Shown here piece by piece: positions 1-8,023 of a stretch of 64,000 nt of DNA (position 1 is the first letter of the stretch; each line of letters begins with the position of its first letter). The position numbers and the translations under genes were made by a program. This stretch comes from Clostridia bacterium (GTDB lineage Bacteria > Bacillota > Clostridia > Christensenellales > Aristaeellaceae), in contig CAAGFE010000078.1 of assembly GCA_900769075.1 (NCBI GenBank), positions 52,096 through 116,095 of the forward strand, read 5' to 3'. The notes beneath the pieces are model-generated. The model was not told where the DNA came from. It saw only the letters and a list, made by a program, of their open reading frames with translations, and ran no database searches.

Positions 1-28
1 GGCGACAAAACGAGGGAGGGAACTCACC

Positions 29-193
29 ATGAACCAGAAGAACCAGTGCATCCATTGCTCCGTGGAAAGCTGCCAGCATCATGCCCAGGACGGCATGTGC
101 CAGCTGACCGACATCCAGGTGGCGCCCAAGCAGAACTGCTGCAACGGCAAGGCTGACGAGAGCCAGTGCAACTCCTACAAGTGCCGCTGGTAA
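29..193 (+). CDS. DUF1540 domain protein, Cys-rich (54 aa)
   Basis: A 54-residue protein with eight cysteines arranged as in the DUF1540 family (CIHCSVESC near the start, then paired Cys and a final CNSYKC). Such Cys patterns usually bind a metal, but the role of the family is not established. An AGGGAGG ribosome binding site lies 8-9 bases before the ATG. The gene is too short for many gene callers. It precedes the ger operon in the same direction, separated by a hairpin, so co-transcription is possible but not shown. Confidence 0.8.
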   Translation: MNQKNQCIHCSVESCQHHAQDGMCQLTDIQVAPKQNCCNGKADESQCNSYKCRW

Positions 194-205
194 CCTGATG
201 AAGAA

Positions 206-238
206 GGGGAGCGGAGGGCATTGCAGCCTTCGCTCCCC
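206..238 (+). terminator. Hairpin between the DUF1540 gene and the ger operon
   Basis: GGGGAGCG (206-213) pairs exactly with CGCTCCCC (231-238). No T-run follows, so this may be a weak terminator, an attenuator or an mRNA stabiliser. Confidence 0.35.
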
Positions 239-259
239 GAATCTGCCGGGAGGAACAAC

Positions 260-1750
260 ATGCCCACGCCCATCTCTCCCTCTCTTTCGGATACGCGCCG
301 CTTGATGGATGCGGCGCTTCACCGTGACATCAACCCGGACATGCATGTCCGGCACTTTTGCGTGTTCGGAAAGGAAGCGTCTCTTTATTTCGCGGAGGGT
401 TTGTGCTCCGCGGAGCAATTGCAGCATTATGTCCTCGCGCCCATGCTGGCATTGCGCCAGGCGTCCGTTCCCGATGATATCGCCCTGGAACTGGCCCGCG
501 CCGTACAGGGCGCTTCGGTGGAAACCGCCGATACGGTGGAGGAGGCCGTCCGCCAGACCCTGAAGGGCAATGCCGTGGTCTGCGTGGATGGCATGAACAG
601 CGCCCAGGCCTTCGATGTCCGGTTCTTTGTTCGCCGGGGAATTTCGCCGCCGGAAACCGAGCAGGTCGTCCTCGGCCCCCACGAGGGCTTCAACGAATCC
701 CTGCGGGACTGCATCACCCTCATCCGCCGCATGCTGCCCACCCCCGATCTCATCGGGGAGATGCGCTCCATCGGTTACCGCTACTCGAGCAGCCTGTGCC
801 TGATGTACCTCACGGGCGTGGCGGATGAAGCCAGCCTGTCCCGCGTGCGGGCGCGGCTGGAGGGCATCCGGGTGGATCATGTGCTGTCCATCGGCGCCCT
901 GCAGCAGCTCATCGAGGATCGCCCCTATGCGCTATTGCCCCAGTGCATCCTGACCGAGCGCCCCGACCGGGCCGTTTCGATGCTGCTGGAGGGGCAGATC
1001 GTTCTCCTGATGGACGGTTCCAGCCAGGCGCTGGTGCTGCCGGCGAGCATCTGGCACCTCATCCATACCCCGGACGATACCTCCGCCCGGTTCCAGTACG
1101 GCACCTTCATGCGGCTGATCCGCCTGCTGGGGCTGCTGTGCGCGCTGCTGCTGCCCGGGCTGTTTGTGGCCTTCGTCACCTTTCATCCGGAAGCCCTACC
1201 GGTGACGCTCCTCACTTCCATCCTGGAAAGCCAGGCCTCCGTGCCCTTCTCCATCCCGGTGGAGGCGCTGGTGATGCTGGTCATGTTCAACCTGATTGGC
1301 GAGGCAGCCACCCGCGTGCCGGCCATCGTCGGCGGAACGCTGGGCACCGTCAGCGGACTCATCCTGGGCACGGCGGCGGTGGACGCACATCTGGTGCATC
1401 CGCTGCTGCTGATTGTGGTAGCCGTGGCAAGCCTGGGCAGTTATGCCGTGCCGGATTATTCCCTCGGGATTGCTCTGCGCATCGGGCAGCTGCTGATGGT
1501 GCTGGCAGGGAGCATCTTCGGGGTGTACGGCATGGTGCTGTTCCTGGCAGCCGGGACAGTCCGCCTCTGCAGTCTGACGAGCCTCGGCTCGCCCTTCGCC
1601 GCGCCCTACGCGCCAGAACGCGCCCATAACCCGGACGGCGTGGTGCGCGGGCCGCTGATGTTCCAGCGCTGGCGGACCTGGCTGAGCGCTCCCCATGACC
1701 GTCAGCGGGCGAAGGGAAGCATGCGCCGCTGGGACAGGAGGAACCGATGA
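260..1750 (+). CDS. Spore germination protein, GerA/GerKA family
   Basis: This is the A subunit of a nutrient germinant receptor in the inner spore membrane (496 aa, normal for the family). The N-terminal ~280 residues are soluble. The C-terminal part has several membrane segments, beginning around FMRLIRLLGLLCALLLPG and including the family-typical NLIGEAATRVP stretch. The ATG at 260 was chosen because GGGAGG ends 6 bases upstream. The frame stays open to a TTG at 221 that has no such site. The stop overlaps the next start as ATGA, so the A, B and C subunits are translationally coupled. The germinant cannot be predicted. Confidence 0.92.
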   Translation: MPTPISPSLSDTRRLMDAALHRDINPDMHVRHFCVFGKEASLYFAEGLCSAEQLQHYVLAPMLALRQASVPDDIALELARAVQGASVETADTVEEAVRQTLKGNAVVCVDGMNSAQAFDVRFFVRRGISPPETEQVVLGPHEGFNESLRDCITLIRRMLPTPDLIGEMRSIGYRYSSSLCLMYLTGVADEASLSRVRARLEGIRVDHVLSIGALQQLIEDRPYALLPQCILTERPDRAVSMLLEGQIVLLMDGSSQALVLPASIWHLIHTPDDTSARFQYGTFMRLIRLLGLLCALLLPGLFVAFVTFHPEALPVTLLTSILESQASVPFSIPVEALVMLVMFNLIGEAATRVPAIVGGTLGTVSGLILGTAAVDAHLVHPLLLIVVAVASLGSYAVPDYSLGIALRIGQLLMVLAGSIFGVYGMVLFLAAGTVRLCSLTSLGSPFAAPYAPERAHNPDGVVRGPLMFQRWRTWLSAPHDRQRAKGSMRRWDRRNR

Positions 1751-2802
1751 ACCGTCAAATCCATGCCCGTGTGGACGGGGAACGGCGGGCGCAGCTCACG
1801 CTGATCCAATTGCTGTGCGCCGTGTCCGTCTGGCGGACGATGATGACCCGGATTCTGCCCCTGTGCGGGGCTTCTGCCTGGTGGACGGGCCTGCTCTGCC
1901 TGCTGCCGGGCGCCGCGGCCGCGCTGCTCTTCCGCGCTGCGATGACCCTGACCCGTTCCTCCACGCTGACGGAGGCGATTCGCGCCTGCCTGGGCCAATT
2001 CGGCGCGATGGGGATCTCCCTCCTGCTGGGCGTGCTGCTCCTGCTGGACGGCGTTTCCTCCATCACCGCGCTGATCACCCTGTTCACCGAGGGCCTCGGC
2101 ACCCGCGGCACCCAGTTTACCCTGGCCATCCTGACCGGGATGATGCTGCTGTTCAGCCTGCACCGGGAAGGTCTTGCTCGGGCTGCGGTTTTTCTGCGTT
2201 GGGGAATGATCGGCGCAGCGGTGCTGGTGGCTGCCTTCCTGCTGGGCGACGCAAGGATCGATAACCTGTTCCCGTTCCAGGGGGACGGCGCCGCCTCCCT
2301 CCCTGGCGCACTGAAGGCAGGCGCAAGCCTGGGCTGGCCCCTGGCGCTGCTGCTGACGGTGGCGCCCTGTGCAGGCAAGGGGCGGCTGCGGAGCGGCGTC
2401 CTGCCGGTGTTTTGCGCCGTGGCGGCGGTTTTCCTGCTGACGCTCATCATCCCGCATGAGCAGCTTGTCCGGCCGAGCGGCCTGGCGTCCCTGCTGCTGC
2501 TCCCGACCCGGTTTTCGCCCAATGCGCTGCGCGTGCTTGCCATGAGCCTGCTGATGCTGGCCTTCTTCCTGTCCATCGGCGCATCGGCGCAGATGGCGAC
2601 GACGCACCTCGGCATGCCCTGGAAGTCCGTGCCCGCTTGGGTGCCTTACGGGCTGCTGGCGGGGATGTTCATCACCCAGGCGGCGAATATCTCCCGGCTC
2701 TGGCAGGGGCTTGGACGGATCGAGCCCTGGCTGATCGTCCCGCTGGCGGCGCTGGCTCTGCTCTGCCTGCCGATTGCCCTCATCAGGAGGAAAAGACCAT
2801 GA
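1747..2802 (+). CDS. Spore germination protein, GerB/GerKB permease family
   Basis: This is the B subunit of the germinant receptor, a polytopic membrane protein of the amino acid/polyamine/organocation permease fold (351 aa, typical size). Almost the whole sequence is hydrophobic with about ten possible membrane segments. GerB subunits form the germinant-binding pocket in the characterised receptors. The start and stop codons both overlap the neighbours by four bases (ATGA), fixing both ends and placing it in a gerABC operon. Confidence 0.9.
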   Translation: MNRQIHARVDGERRAQLTLIQLLCAVSVWRTMMTRILPLCGASAWWTGLLCLLPGAAAALLFRAAMTLTRSSTLTEAIRACLGQFGAMGISLLLGVLLLLDGVSSITALITLFTEGLGTRGTQFTLAILTGMMLLFSLHREGLARAAVFLRWGMIGAAVLVAAFLLGDARIDNLFPFQGDGAASLPGALKAGASLGWPLALLLTVAPCAGKGRLRSGVLPVFCAVAAVFLLTLIIPHEQLVRPSGLASLLLLPTRFSPNALRVLAMSLLMLAFFLSIGASAQMATTHLGMPWKSVPAWVPYGLLAGMFITQAANISRLWQGLGRIEPWLIVPLAALALLCLPIALIRRKRP

Positions 2803-3794
2803 AACGTCTGCTGGCATTGCTGCTGATCCTGAGCTGCTGCACATCCTGCACGGCCCTGCCTGCGGAGGAGCGTGCCTTTGCGGTGGTGCTCTGCGTGGAG
2901 AAGGACGGGCCCGCATGGCGCGTCCATGGGCGCATCCCGACCTACCAGAGCGGCGGCGGGTATCTGACCGTCACCGGAGAAGGCGATGCACTGCCTTCCG
3001 CGCTGGCGGACATGGAAACCGCTGCCCCCATGCATGTGCATCTGTCCCAGCTGCGGCTGCTGGTGCTGACCCCCGGCGTGGTGGATGGTGGGGAACTCCC
3101 GGCCGTGCTGACGGCCTTCTCTGAGCGCGCCGACATGCGCCAGCAGTGCGCCGTCGCCATGACCGACGTCCCCGGCGATGCGCTCATGGAGGCCCTCGAA
3201 CCCGTGACCGGCGCACGACTGTCGAAGTCCATCGATGTACTGCTGGACAGCAGCCTGGAACGGGGGACGATTCTTCCCGCGACCCTCGCGGAAGTCACCC
3301 GCATGGGGGAACGCCAGACGCCTGTGCTCATTGGCCTGACGCTTCAGGCGGGAAGGCTCGAGCTCTCCGGCGGCTATCCGCTGACGGACACGAACCAGGC
3401 CGGCGAGCGCCTCACGCCGGAGGATACCGCCCTGCTGTCCCTGCTGACGGGCCGTGCCAAATCGCTGCGTCTGACCTTCTCCGGCGGCAACGCGGAGGTT
3501 CGGGAGGCGTCCGCCCGGCTGTCCCTCTCCGACGATGCGCAGACCGCCTCCGTCCGTCTGACGCTGCGGGCCACCCTGTCCAGCATTCCGCCCCAGGAAC
3601 TGGAGCGGCGCCTGGCGGAGGATTGTCTGCGCCTGCTCAGCCGCCTGTCCGCCCAGGGATGCGATGTGTTGGGACTGGGCCGGAAGGCCATCCTGCGCAC
3701 CCATGATCTCTCAGCCTGGCATGCGCTGGACTGGCCCGCCAAAGTTCGCAGGCTCAGGTGGAGCGTGTCCGTGGGCGTCACCGGCCCGGCATAA
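2799..3794 (+). CDS. Spore germination lipoprotein, Ger(x)C family
   Basis: This is the C subunit of the germinant receptor, an outer-leaflet lipoprotein of the inner spore membrane (331 aa). The N-terminus has a Lys-Arg pair, a hydrophobic run and a Cys-rich cleavage region (SCCTSC). It is consistent with a lipoprotein signal, although the exact lipidated Cys is ambiguous. The remainder matches the GerAC N-terminal and C-terminal domain layout. The ATG at 2799 overlaps the gerB stop; the AGGAGG before it lies inside gerB. It is the last gene of the operon and runs directly into the repeat element and terminator. Confidence 0.88.
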   Translation: MKRLLALLLILSCCTSCTALPAEERAFAVVLCVEKDGPAWRVHGRIPTYQSGGGYLTVTGEGDALPSALADMETAAPMHVHLSQLRLLVLTPGVVDGGELPAVLTAFSERADMRQQCAVAMTDVPGDALMEALEPVTGARLSKSIDVLLDSSLERGTILPATLAEVTRMGERQTPVLIGLTLQAGRLELSGGYPLTDTNQAGERLTPEDTALLSLLTGRAKSLRLTFSGGNAEVREASARLSLSDDAQTASVRLTLRATLSSIPPQELERRLAEDCLRLLSRLSAQGCDVLGLGRKAILRTHDLSAWHALDWPAKVRRLRWSVSVGVTGPA

Positions 3795-3795
3795 G

Positions 3796-4033
3796 TGAAG
3801 GCACTGCATCCGTTCGCAGTGCCTTCAGCCCATCAGCAACCCTATGGGAGGTGTCGGAGGGCCCGCAGGCCCTCTGACTGGATTCGTATCGACCGGCTTT
3901 GCCGGTCGGGCGGGGAGTTTCCCTCCGCAAAATGCAATTTAGCGGAGGGAAACCTTCCTCAGCCTCTCTCGACAAAGTGCCATCGGCACTTTGTCGATGC
4001 TCTGAAGGCACTGCATCCGTTCGCAGTGCCTTC
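3796..4033 (+). repeat. Structured repeat element, copy 1, flanked by a duplicated terminator hairpin
   Basis: A 31-bp hairpin sequence occurs exactly twice (3796-3826 and 4003-4033) and encloses a 176-bp core. The core has four perfect stems: 3857-3863/3868-3874 (7 bp), 3890-3897/3901-3908 (8 bp), 3917-3928/3942-3953 (12 bp) and 3970-3981/3985-3996 (12 bp). A near-identical core lies at 59203-59382, flanked there by a different duplicated hairpin. No plausible protein is encoded. It could be a small non-autonomous mobile element or a structured RNA in the 3' end of the ger transcript. No described family was recognised. Confidence 0.8.
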
Positions 4034-4042
4034 GCTCTTTTT
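4003..4042 (+). terminator. Terminator of the ger operon (right-hand copy of the duplicated hairpin)
   Basis: GAAGGCACTGC pairs with GCAGTGCCTTC around an 8-base loop and is followed by GCTCTTTTT. Only this right-hand copy keeps the T-run; the left copy at 3796-3826 does not. Confidence 0.8.
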
Positions 4043-4544
4043 ATTTGGTGTACATCATTTTCACAATGGGCCGCATTTCGCCCTGATACAGCGCGTTTCC
4101 CTCAAAAACCCGGCGAAATCCGCATTTCTCCAGCACCCGAAGGGAGGCAAGGTTCTCCGCCAAACAGATGCCCGCAACCTGGGTGAGGCCGAGCCGATCC
4201 ATCATCACCGGCAGGAAGGCGCATACGGCTTCGGTGGCATAGCCCTGACCGGCTGCAGCCCTGACGGTGTGATAGCCGATCTCCCATTCCCCTCCGCCCA
4301 GCGGACAGAGCTGCACATACCCGACAAATCTGCCCTCTGCCAGCATCGGATGAACAAAGGGCCCCTCGGTACCGCCGTAGCAGCTTGTCAGGAAGCCGAT
4401 GATCTCTGCAGCCGCTTCAACGGAGTCAAAAACCTCATCCGGCACAAACCGGCGCGTGTCTTCATCCAGGGAGCCCAGGTGGAGCGCCTCCGCCATGTCC
4501 GGCGTGAAATCGGTAATCACCAGCCGCTTGGTATCAATCCTCAT
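4041..4544 (-). CDS. GNAT acetyltransferase, RimJ/RimL-like
   Basis: A 167-residue N-acetyltransferase of the GNAT fold, likely using acetyl-CoA. It has the typical opening (DTKRLVITDFTPDMAEALH) of the RimJ/RimL subfamily, a central EIGYHTVRAAAGQGYATEAV stretch matching the acetyl-CoA loop, and ASLRVLEKCGFRRVFEGN near the end. The substrate is unknown; protein N-termini, amino acids and antibiotics are all possible in this subfamily. The ATG at 4544 was chosen over an upstream TTG. It overlaps the 3' end of ispE by 11 bases, so the two form an operon. Confidence 0.85.
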   Translation of the reverse strand: MRIDTKRLVITDFTPDMAEALHLGSLDEDTRRFVPDEVFDSVEAAAEIIGFLTSCYGGTEGPFVHPMLAEGRFVGYVQLCPLGGGEWEIGYHTVRAAAGQGYATEAVCAFLPVMMDRLGLTQVAGICLAENLASLRVLEKCGFRRVFEGNALYQGEMRPIVKMMYTK

Positions 4545-5406
4545 GGTCAATCACCACGCTTTCCATACAGGTTTTGCAGCGGAAGGTATTCGCCCAAGGG
4601 GCATGGAGGGCCGCGAAGGCGGTGTCCGCTGCGGCTTCGCTTTCAAACGCGCCGAACACCGCTGACCCGCTGCCGGTCATCTGCGCGGCGAATGCCCCCT
4701 GTTCCTTCAGCATGCAGATGGCCTGGGCGATGCCGTCCCTGCGCGCGGCGCTCACGGGCTGCATGACGTTGGCCATCGCCGCGTTCAGGGCCTGACCGTC
4801 ACCCTTTTGCAGCGCCAGCGCGGCAGCGGCATTGTTCGGCCTTTCATGCCTCGTATCCGCATGGTAAGCCGTGAAGATCTCTTTGGTGGACAATCCCTCG
4901 CAGGGCTGCACGACCACCAGGGGCCAGCAGCGGCCGCAGGGGAGGGGCTGCATTATCTCGCCGATGCCGGTGGTGCGGGCCAGTCCGCCGCGGATGCAGA
5001 AGGGGACATCGGCCCCCAGCGTCAGGCCGATGGCTTCCAATTCATCCCGGGACAGATGCAGCCCCCACAGCCTGTTCAGGCCGGTCAGCACACCGGCTGC
5101 GTCCGCACTGCCGCCGCCCATGCCCGCGCCCACGGGAATCCGCTTGTCCACATGGATGGCTGCGCCCCGGGAATATCCGCTGTAGTGCTTCAAAGCCAAG
5201 GCTGCGCGGTAGGCCAGGTGCTTTTCGTCCGCAGGCAGCAGAGGGAATCCGCCCGTCGTCAGCGTGATGTCCTTTGCCGGAGCCAGCGTGATCTCATCCG
5301 ACAGGGAAACCGGCTGCATGAGCATGTCCATCAGATGGTAGCCGTCCTCCCGCTGACCAACGATGTCCAGCGTCCAGTTGATCTTGGCCCGGGCCTTCAA
5401 GCGCAT
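4534..5406 (-). CDS. ispE: 4-diphosphocytidyl-2-C-methyl-D-erythritol kinase
   Basis: This GHMP-family kinase phosphorylates CDP-methylerythritol with ATP in the cytosolic MEP pathway to isopentenyl diphosphate. The glycine-rich ATP motif PVGAGMGGGSADAA lies at residues 91-104. The N-terminus (RLKARAKINWTLDI) carries the conserved substrate-binding Lys of the family. The length of 290 aa is normal. The window also carries ispH (56186-58147), a later step of the same pathway. It is the first gene of a two-gene minus-strand unit with the acetyltransferase. Confidence 0.95.
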   Translation of the reverse strand: MRLKARAKINWTLDIVGQREDGYHLMDMLMQPVSLSDEITLAPAKDITLTTGGFPLLPADEKHLAYRAALALKHYSGYSRGAAIHVDKRIPVGAGMGGGSADAAGVLTGLNRLWGLHLSRDELEAIGLTLGADVPFCIRGGLARTTGIGEIMQPLPCGRCWPLVVVQPCEGLSTKEIFTAYHADTRHERPNNAAAALALQKGDGQALNAAMANVMQPVSAARRDGIAQAICMLKEQGAFAAQMTGSGSAVFGAFESEAAADTAFAALHAPWANTFRCKTCMESVVIDHED

Positions 5407-5458
5407 GGCTTTCTTCCTCCGTCACGTCAATAACCCTATGATACGCCATCGTGGGTGA

Positions 5459-5487
5459 TTGTGCAAGGGGAAAATCTGTGCTATAAT
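5459..5487 (+). promoter_or_regulatory. Sigma-A-type promoter for the DUF1934 operon
   Basis: TTGTGC (5459-5464), a 17-base spacer and a perfect TATAAT (5482-5487), placed 26 bases before the start codon of the next gene. Confidence 0.7.
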
Positions 5488-5513
5488 AAAAGCCAGCGCA
5501 AAGGAGGAACCCT

Positions 5514-5978
5514 ATGGAGAACAAAGTGATCCCTGTGATTGTCACGCTGTCCAGCTATACCCGCGGCGAAAACAGCGAGAAGGAGCAGCCCATCCGTCTG
5601 ATGTGCCGCGGCAAACTGAAGCCCACCACGGACGGCTGCATGCTCCGCTATCAAGAGATACAGCAGGAGGATACGGGCGAAACGGTAGCGCAGACCGTTA
5701 TCCTGAACATCCAGCAGACCCCCGAGCCCCGCGTCACCATGACCCGCCTGGGGGATTTCGGCACGACCATGGCCTTTGTGAAGGATCGCCGCTTTGAGGG
5801 CGCTTATCATACGCCCTACGGCGATCTGGGCCTGGCCCTGTACGCCATGCAGGTGCAGTGCAAGGTGGCGGAGGATCATGGCAGCGTCCACCTGGAATAC
5901 CAGCTGGATATGCAGGGGAGCTATTCTGCGGTGCAGTGCATTGATGTCAGCTTCTGCGCGGAAAGCGGCAAGCCATGA
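5514..5978 (+). CDS. DUF1934 family protein (YwiB-like beta-barrel)
   Basis: A 154-residue cytoplasmic protein resembling the DUF1934 family, small lipocalin-like (calycin) barrels of unknown function found in Firmicutes. Recognisable family features are the opening strand VIPVIVTLSSYTR, the central LRYQE, the MTRLGDF stretch and HTPYGDLGLALYAMQV. AAAGGAGG precedes the ATG at 5514 by 6-7 bases. Its stop overlaps the start of the next gene (ATGA). It heads a four-gene same-strand cluster with an unknown protein, an MBL hydrolase and an HTH protein. Confidence 0.85.
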   Translation: MENKVIPVIVTLSSYTRGENSEKEQPIRLMCRGKLKPTTDGCMLRYQEIQQEDTGETVAQTVILNIQQTPEPRVTMTRLGDFGTTMAFVKDRRFEGAYHTPYGDLGLALYAMQVQCKVAEDHGSVHLEYQLDMQGSYSAVQCIDVSFCAESGKP

Positions 5979-6472
5979 TGAAGACGCTGCGGGCTCAGGT
6001 GCAGAACGCATTGTACGCTGTGCCCGCCAAACGAAAGCCGGCGCTGCGGCGCTCCGATGCGCCGGACGCGCTGCTGGCGACCGACCTGACGCTGATTGCC
6101 GGGGCGGAGGAGGTGGCCCGTTTCTGCGAGGACATCGGCCGTCTGGGCTGGCGAACTTCGCTGCGAAGGGGCTGGCTCACGCTGGACGCGCCCGTTCCCG
6201 TCCCGGAGGCTGTCCTGGATGAACCCGGGGCGGGGGAATGCGCCTGCTGCATCTCCCTGCTGAAGCGCCATCCCGATGATGCCCCCGCCGAACAATATAT
6301 CCGCGCCGTGGTCAAGGCGGCGGACGCCGGCCGTCAGCCCTTTGAGCGCTTATGCGGGGAGCTCCATACGGAATTTGCCGCCTGCCTGCGCAGGCATGAA
6401 GCCCTGCCCGGCGTGCTGCTGCCCTATCTGTGTGAAGCCAGCCGAACCCTGAGGGAGGGAGAATCAACATGA
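5975..6472 (+). CDS. Unknown protein (165 aa) between DUF1934 and MBL genes
   Basis: No family recognised. The protein is soluble and rich in Ala, Arg and Leu. It has no signal peptide or membrane segment. A short Cys pair (ECACC) occurs near residue 90, and the C-terminal half is probably helical. Both ends overlap the neighbouring genes by four bases (ATGA), which strongly supports it as a real gene translated with them. Its reading frame is intact. Confidence 0.7.
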   Translation: MMKTLRAQVQNALYAVPAKRKPALRRSDAPDALLATDLTLIAGAEEVARFCEDIGRLGWRTSLRRGWLTLDAPVPVPEAVLDEPGAGECACCISLLKRHPDDAPAEQYIRAVVKAADAGRQPFERLCGELHTEFAACLRRHEALPGVLLPYLCEASRTLREGEST

Positions 6473-7119
6473 TTATCACCTGTATCGGTCACGCCAAGTT
6501 TCTGATTGAGCTGGAAACCGGCATGCATATCGTTACGGACCCCTATGATGCCACCTGCGGCTATCCGGTGACCCCTGTCCGGGCGGATGTGGCGCTGGTA
6601 TCCCATGGGCATCACGATCACAGTGCGGTGGACACCCTGACCGGCTCGCCCCGGGTGATCGAACGCTCCGGTGCATATGACCTGGGCGAAGGCGTGTCTG
6701 TTACCGCGGTCGAGGCCTTTCACGATGATGCGGAGGGCGCCAAGCGAGGCAAAACGCTGCTCTTCAGCCTCCGCGCGGAAGGATTGAAAGTCGCGCACCT
6801 GGGCGATCTGGGCCATCTGCCCACACCGGCCCAGTGCGACCAGCTCGGCCCGGTGGATGTTTTGATGCTCCCCGTGGGCGGTTTTTTCACCATCGATGCG
6901 GCTGCGGCAAAAAAGACCGCCGAGCTGCTGCAGGCGCGGGTCATCCTGCCCATGCATTACAAAACCCGCGTCAATGCGGATTGGCCCATTGCGCCAGTGA
7001 CGGAATTTACCGGCCTGTTCACCGTCCCCGCGGAGGACCTCGACCTGCTTCGCGTTGCGAAGGGAGATTTGATGTGCCAGCCGTCGGTCGTCGTTCTGCG
7101 TCCGCAGAGCCTGAAATAA
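6469..7119 (+). CDS. Metal-dependent hydrolase, MBL fold (UPF0173/YtkL-like)
   Basis: A 216-residue metallo-beta-lactamase-fold hydrolase, probably with two metal ions. The metal-binding HGHHDH motif is at residues 46-51, followed by the AEAFHD-like region, a DLGHL segment and PMHYKT near the C-terminus, as in the UPF0173 (UlaG-like) group. The substrate is unknown; relatives act on phosphodiesters or lactones. GAGGGAGGG precedes the ATG, which overlaps the stop of the upstream gene. Confidence 0.88.
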   Translation: MIITCIGHAKFLIELETGMHIVTDPYDATCGYPVTPVRADVALVSHGHHDHSAVDTLTGSPRVIERSGAYDLGEGVSVTAVEAFHDDAEGAKRGKTLLFSLRAEGLKVAHLGDLGHLPTPAQCDQLGPVDVLMLPVGGFFTIDAAAAKKTAELLQARVILPMHYKTRVNADWPIAPVTEFTGLFTVPAEDLDLLRVAKGDLMCQPSVVVLRPQSLK

Positions 7120-7136
7120 CAAAGGAGGAATCCACC

Positions 7137-7655
7137 ATGGGGAAGAAAGTCGGCACCCTGATCAAAGCTGCCCGCACCGGCGCAGACATGACCCAGGAAC
7201 AGCTGGCCCGCCGCATCAGCGGGCTGAGCGCCAATGACATCAGCCTGGCTGAGCGCGGGGAAAAGAATCTCACCCAGGACCAGCTGAAGAAGATCGCCAC
7301 GATCACCGGCGTGACGCAGGCATCCCTCATCAACGCCGCCAAGGAGGAGAACGCCTCCTCCGCCAAATCCACCCAGGCAAAAAAGTCCACTGCGTCCAAT
7401 TCCACCCAGACGAAAAAGTCGACCGCTGCCAAAACGCCTGCAAACGCCAACAGTACCATGAAGGTGACCGCCACGGAGCGCAAGCTGGTGGAGGCATACC
7501 GACTGGCGGATTCCGACACCAGGAAGCGCGCCATGAACCTGCTCAGGGGCAAGGAGGAAAGCGTGCTGGGAACCCTTTTGGGCGGCTCAAACCTCAGCGA
7601 CAAAGTGGAGGATGTGCTGGGCGATGTGCTGGGCGGCCTGCTTGGCAGTAAATGA
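7137..7655 (+). CDS. XRE-type helix-turn-helix protein with a low-complexity linker
   Basis: A 172-residue protein. Residues 1-70 form an XRE-type HTH domain (MTQEQLARRISGLSANDISLAERGEKNLTQDQLKKIA is split here only for reading). Next comes a Ser/Thr/Lys/Ala-rich linker with repeated TKKST-like units. The C-terminal ~60 residues resemble an HTH-associated helical segment and end in a Gly/Leu-rich tail. The start was chosen for AAAGGAGG 8 bases upstream; the frame is open much further 5' inside the MBL gene. It may regulate its own cluster; no operator was identified. Confidence 0.8.
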   Translation: MGKKVGTLIKAARTGADMTQEQLARRISGLSANDISLAERGEKNLTQDQLKKIATITGVTQASLINAAKEENASSAKSTQAKKSTASNSTQTKKSTAAKTPANANSTMKVTATERKLVEAYRLADSDTRKRAMNLLRGKEESVLGTLLGGSNLSDKVEDVLGDVLGGLLGSK

Positions 7656-7663
7656 GCCTGTTT

Positions 7664-7693
7664 GGGAGCCGCCGGGGAAAACTCCGGCGGCCC
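7664..7693 (+). terminator. Hairpin after the HTH gene
   Basis: GCCGCCGG (7668-7675) pairs with CCGGCGGC (7684-7691). There is no T-run, so termination strength is doubtful. Confidence 0.4.
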
Positions 7694-7755
7694 TGCACAG
7701 AAATGTCCTGCATTTTGCGGGAATGCGGGAATTAAAACTTTTTTCGATTTACCCC

Positions 7756-7784
7756 TTGACATCCACCCGCTCCTGTGTTAATAT
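7756..7784 (+). promoter_or_regulatory. Promoter of tRNA-Val
   Basis: Consensus TTGACA (7756-7761), a 17-base spacer and TAATAT (7779-7784), about 35 bases before the mature tRNA. Confidence 0.85.
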
Positions 7785-7819
7785 ATACAGCGTTGACGGC
7801 AATACTGCCGTATCCATAT

Positions 7820-7893
7820 GGGATTATAGCTCAGTTGGTTAGAGCGCCACGTTGACATCGTGGAGGTCATAGGTTCGAGCCCTACTAATCCCA
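7820..7893 (+). tRNA. tRNA-Val (anticodon GAC)
   Basis: A full cloverleaf can be drawn. Acceptor GGGATTA (7820-7826) pairs with TAATCCC (7886-7892), discriminator A 7893. The anticodon stem is CCACG/CGTGG with loop TTGACAT, giving anticodon GAC, and the T loop has GGTTCGAGCC. The 3' CCA is not encoded. The gene has its own promoter and terminator. Confidence 0.96.
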
Positions 7894-7902
7894 CTGCTGA
7901 TG

Positions 7903-7931
7903 GCCTTGCGAAAAGCAAGGCTTTATTTTTT
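7903..7931 (+). terminator. Terminator of tRNA-Val
   Basis: GCCTTGC (7903-7909) pairs with GCAAGGC (7915-7921) and is followed by a T-rich tract. Confidence 0.85.
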
Positions 7932-7972
7932 TCCGCGACAGCCACCATGCTGCCTGCTCCCAATTGCGCCAC

Positions 7973-8003
7973 AAAAAACTGCCTCCCGGAAGAGGGGAGG
8001 CAG
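7973..8003 (-). terminator. Terminator of the secreted tandem-domain gene
   Basis: Read on the minus strand, CTGCCTCCC and GGGAGGCAG form a stem followed by six T residues, just after the stop codon at 8024. Confidence 0.8.
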
Positions 8004-8023
8004 CATGTTGCTCATGGATCAGA

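Noticed and set aside
221..259. TTG at 221 as the start of the gerA-type gene
   Set aside because: No ribosome binding site precedes it, and it overlaps the hairpin at 206-238. The ATG at 260 has an ideal site.
3796..4033. The duplicated hairpin with spacer as a CRISPR-like array
   Set aside because: Only two repeat units flank a long structured core, the core itself recurs, and no cas genes are present.
3795..4766. A 323-codon frame crossing the repeat element and the acetyltransferase/ispE genes
   Set aside because: It is built from hairpin sequence and antisense of real genes.
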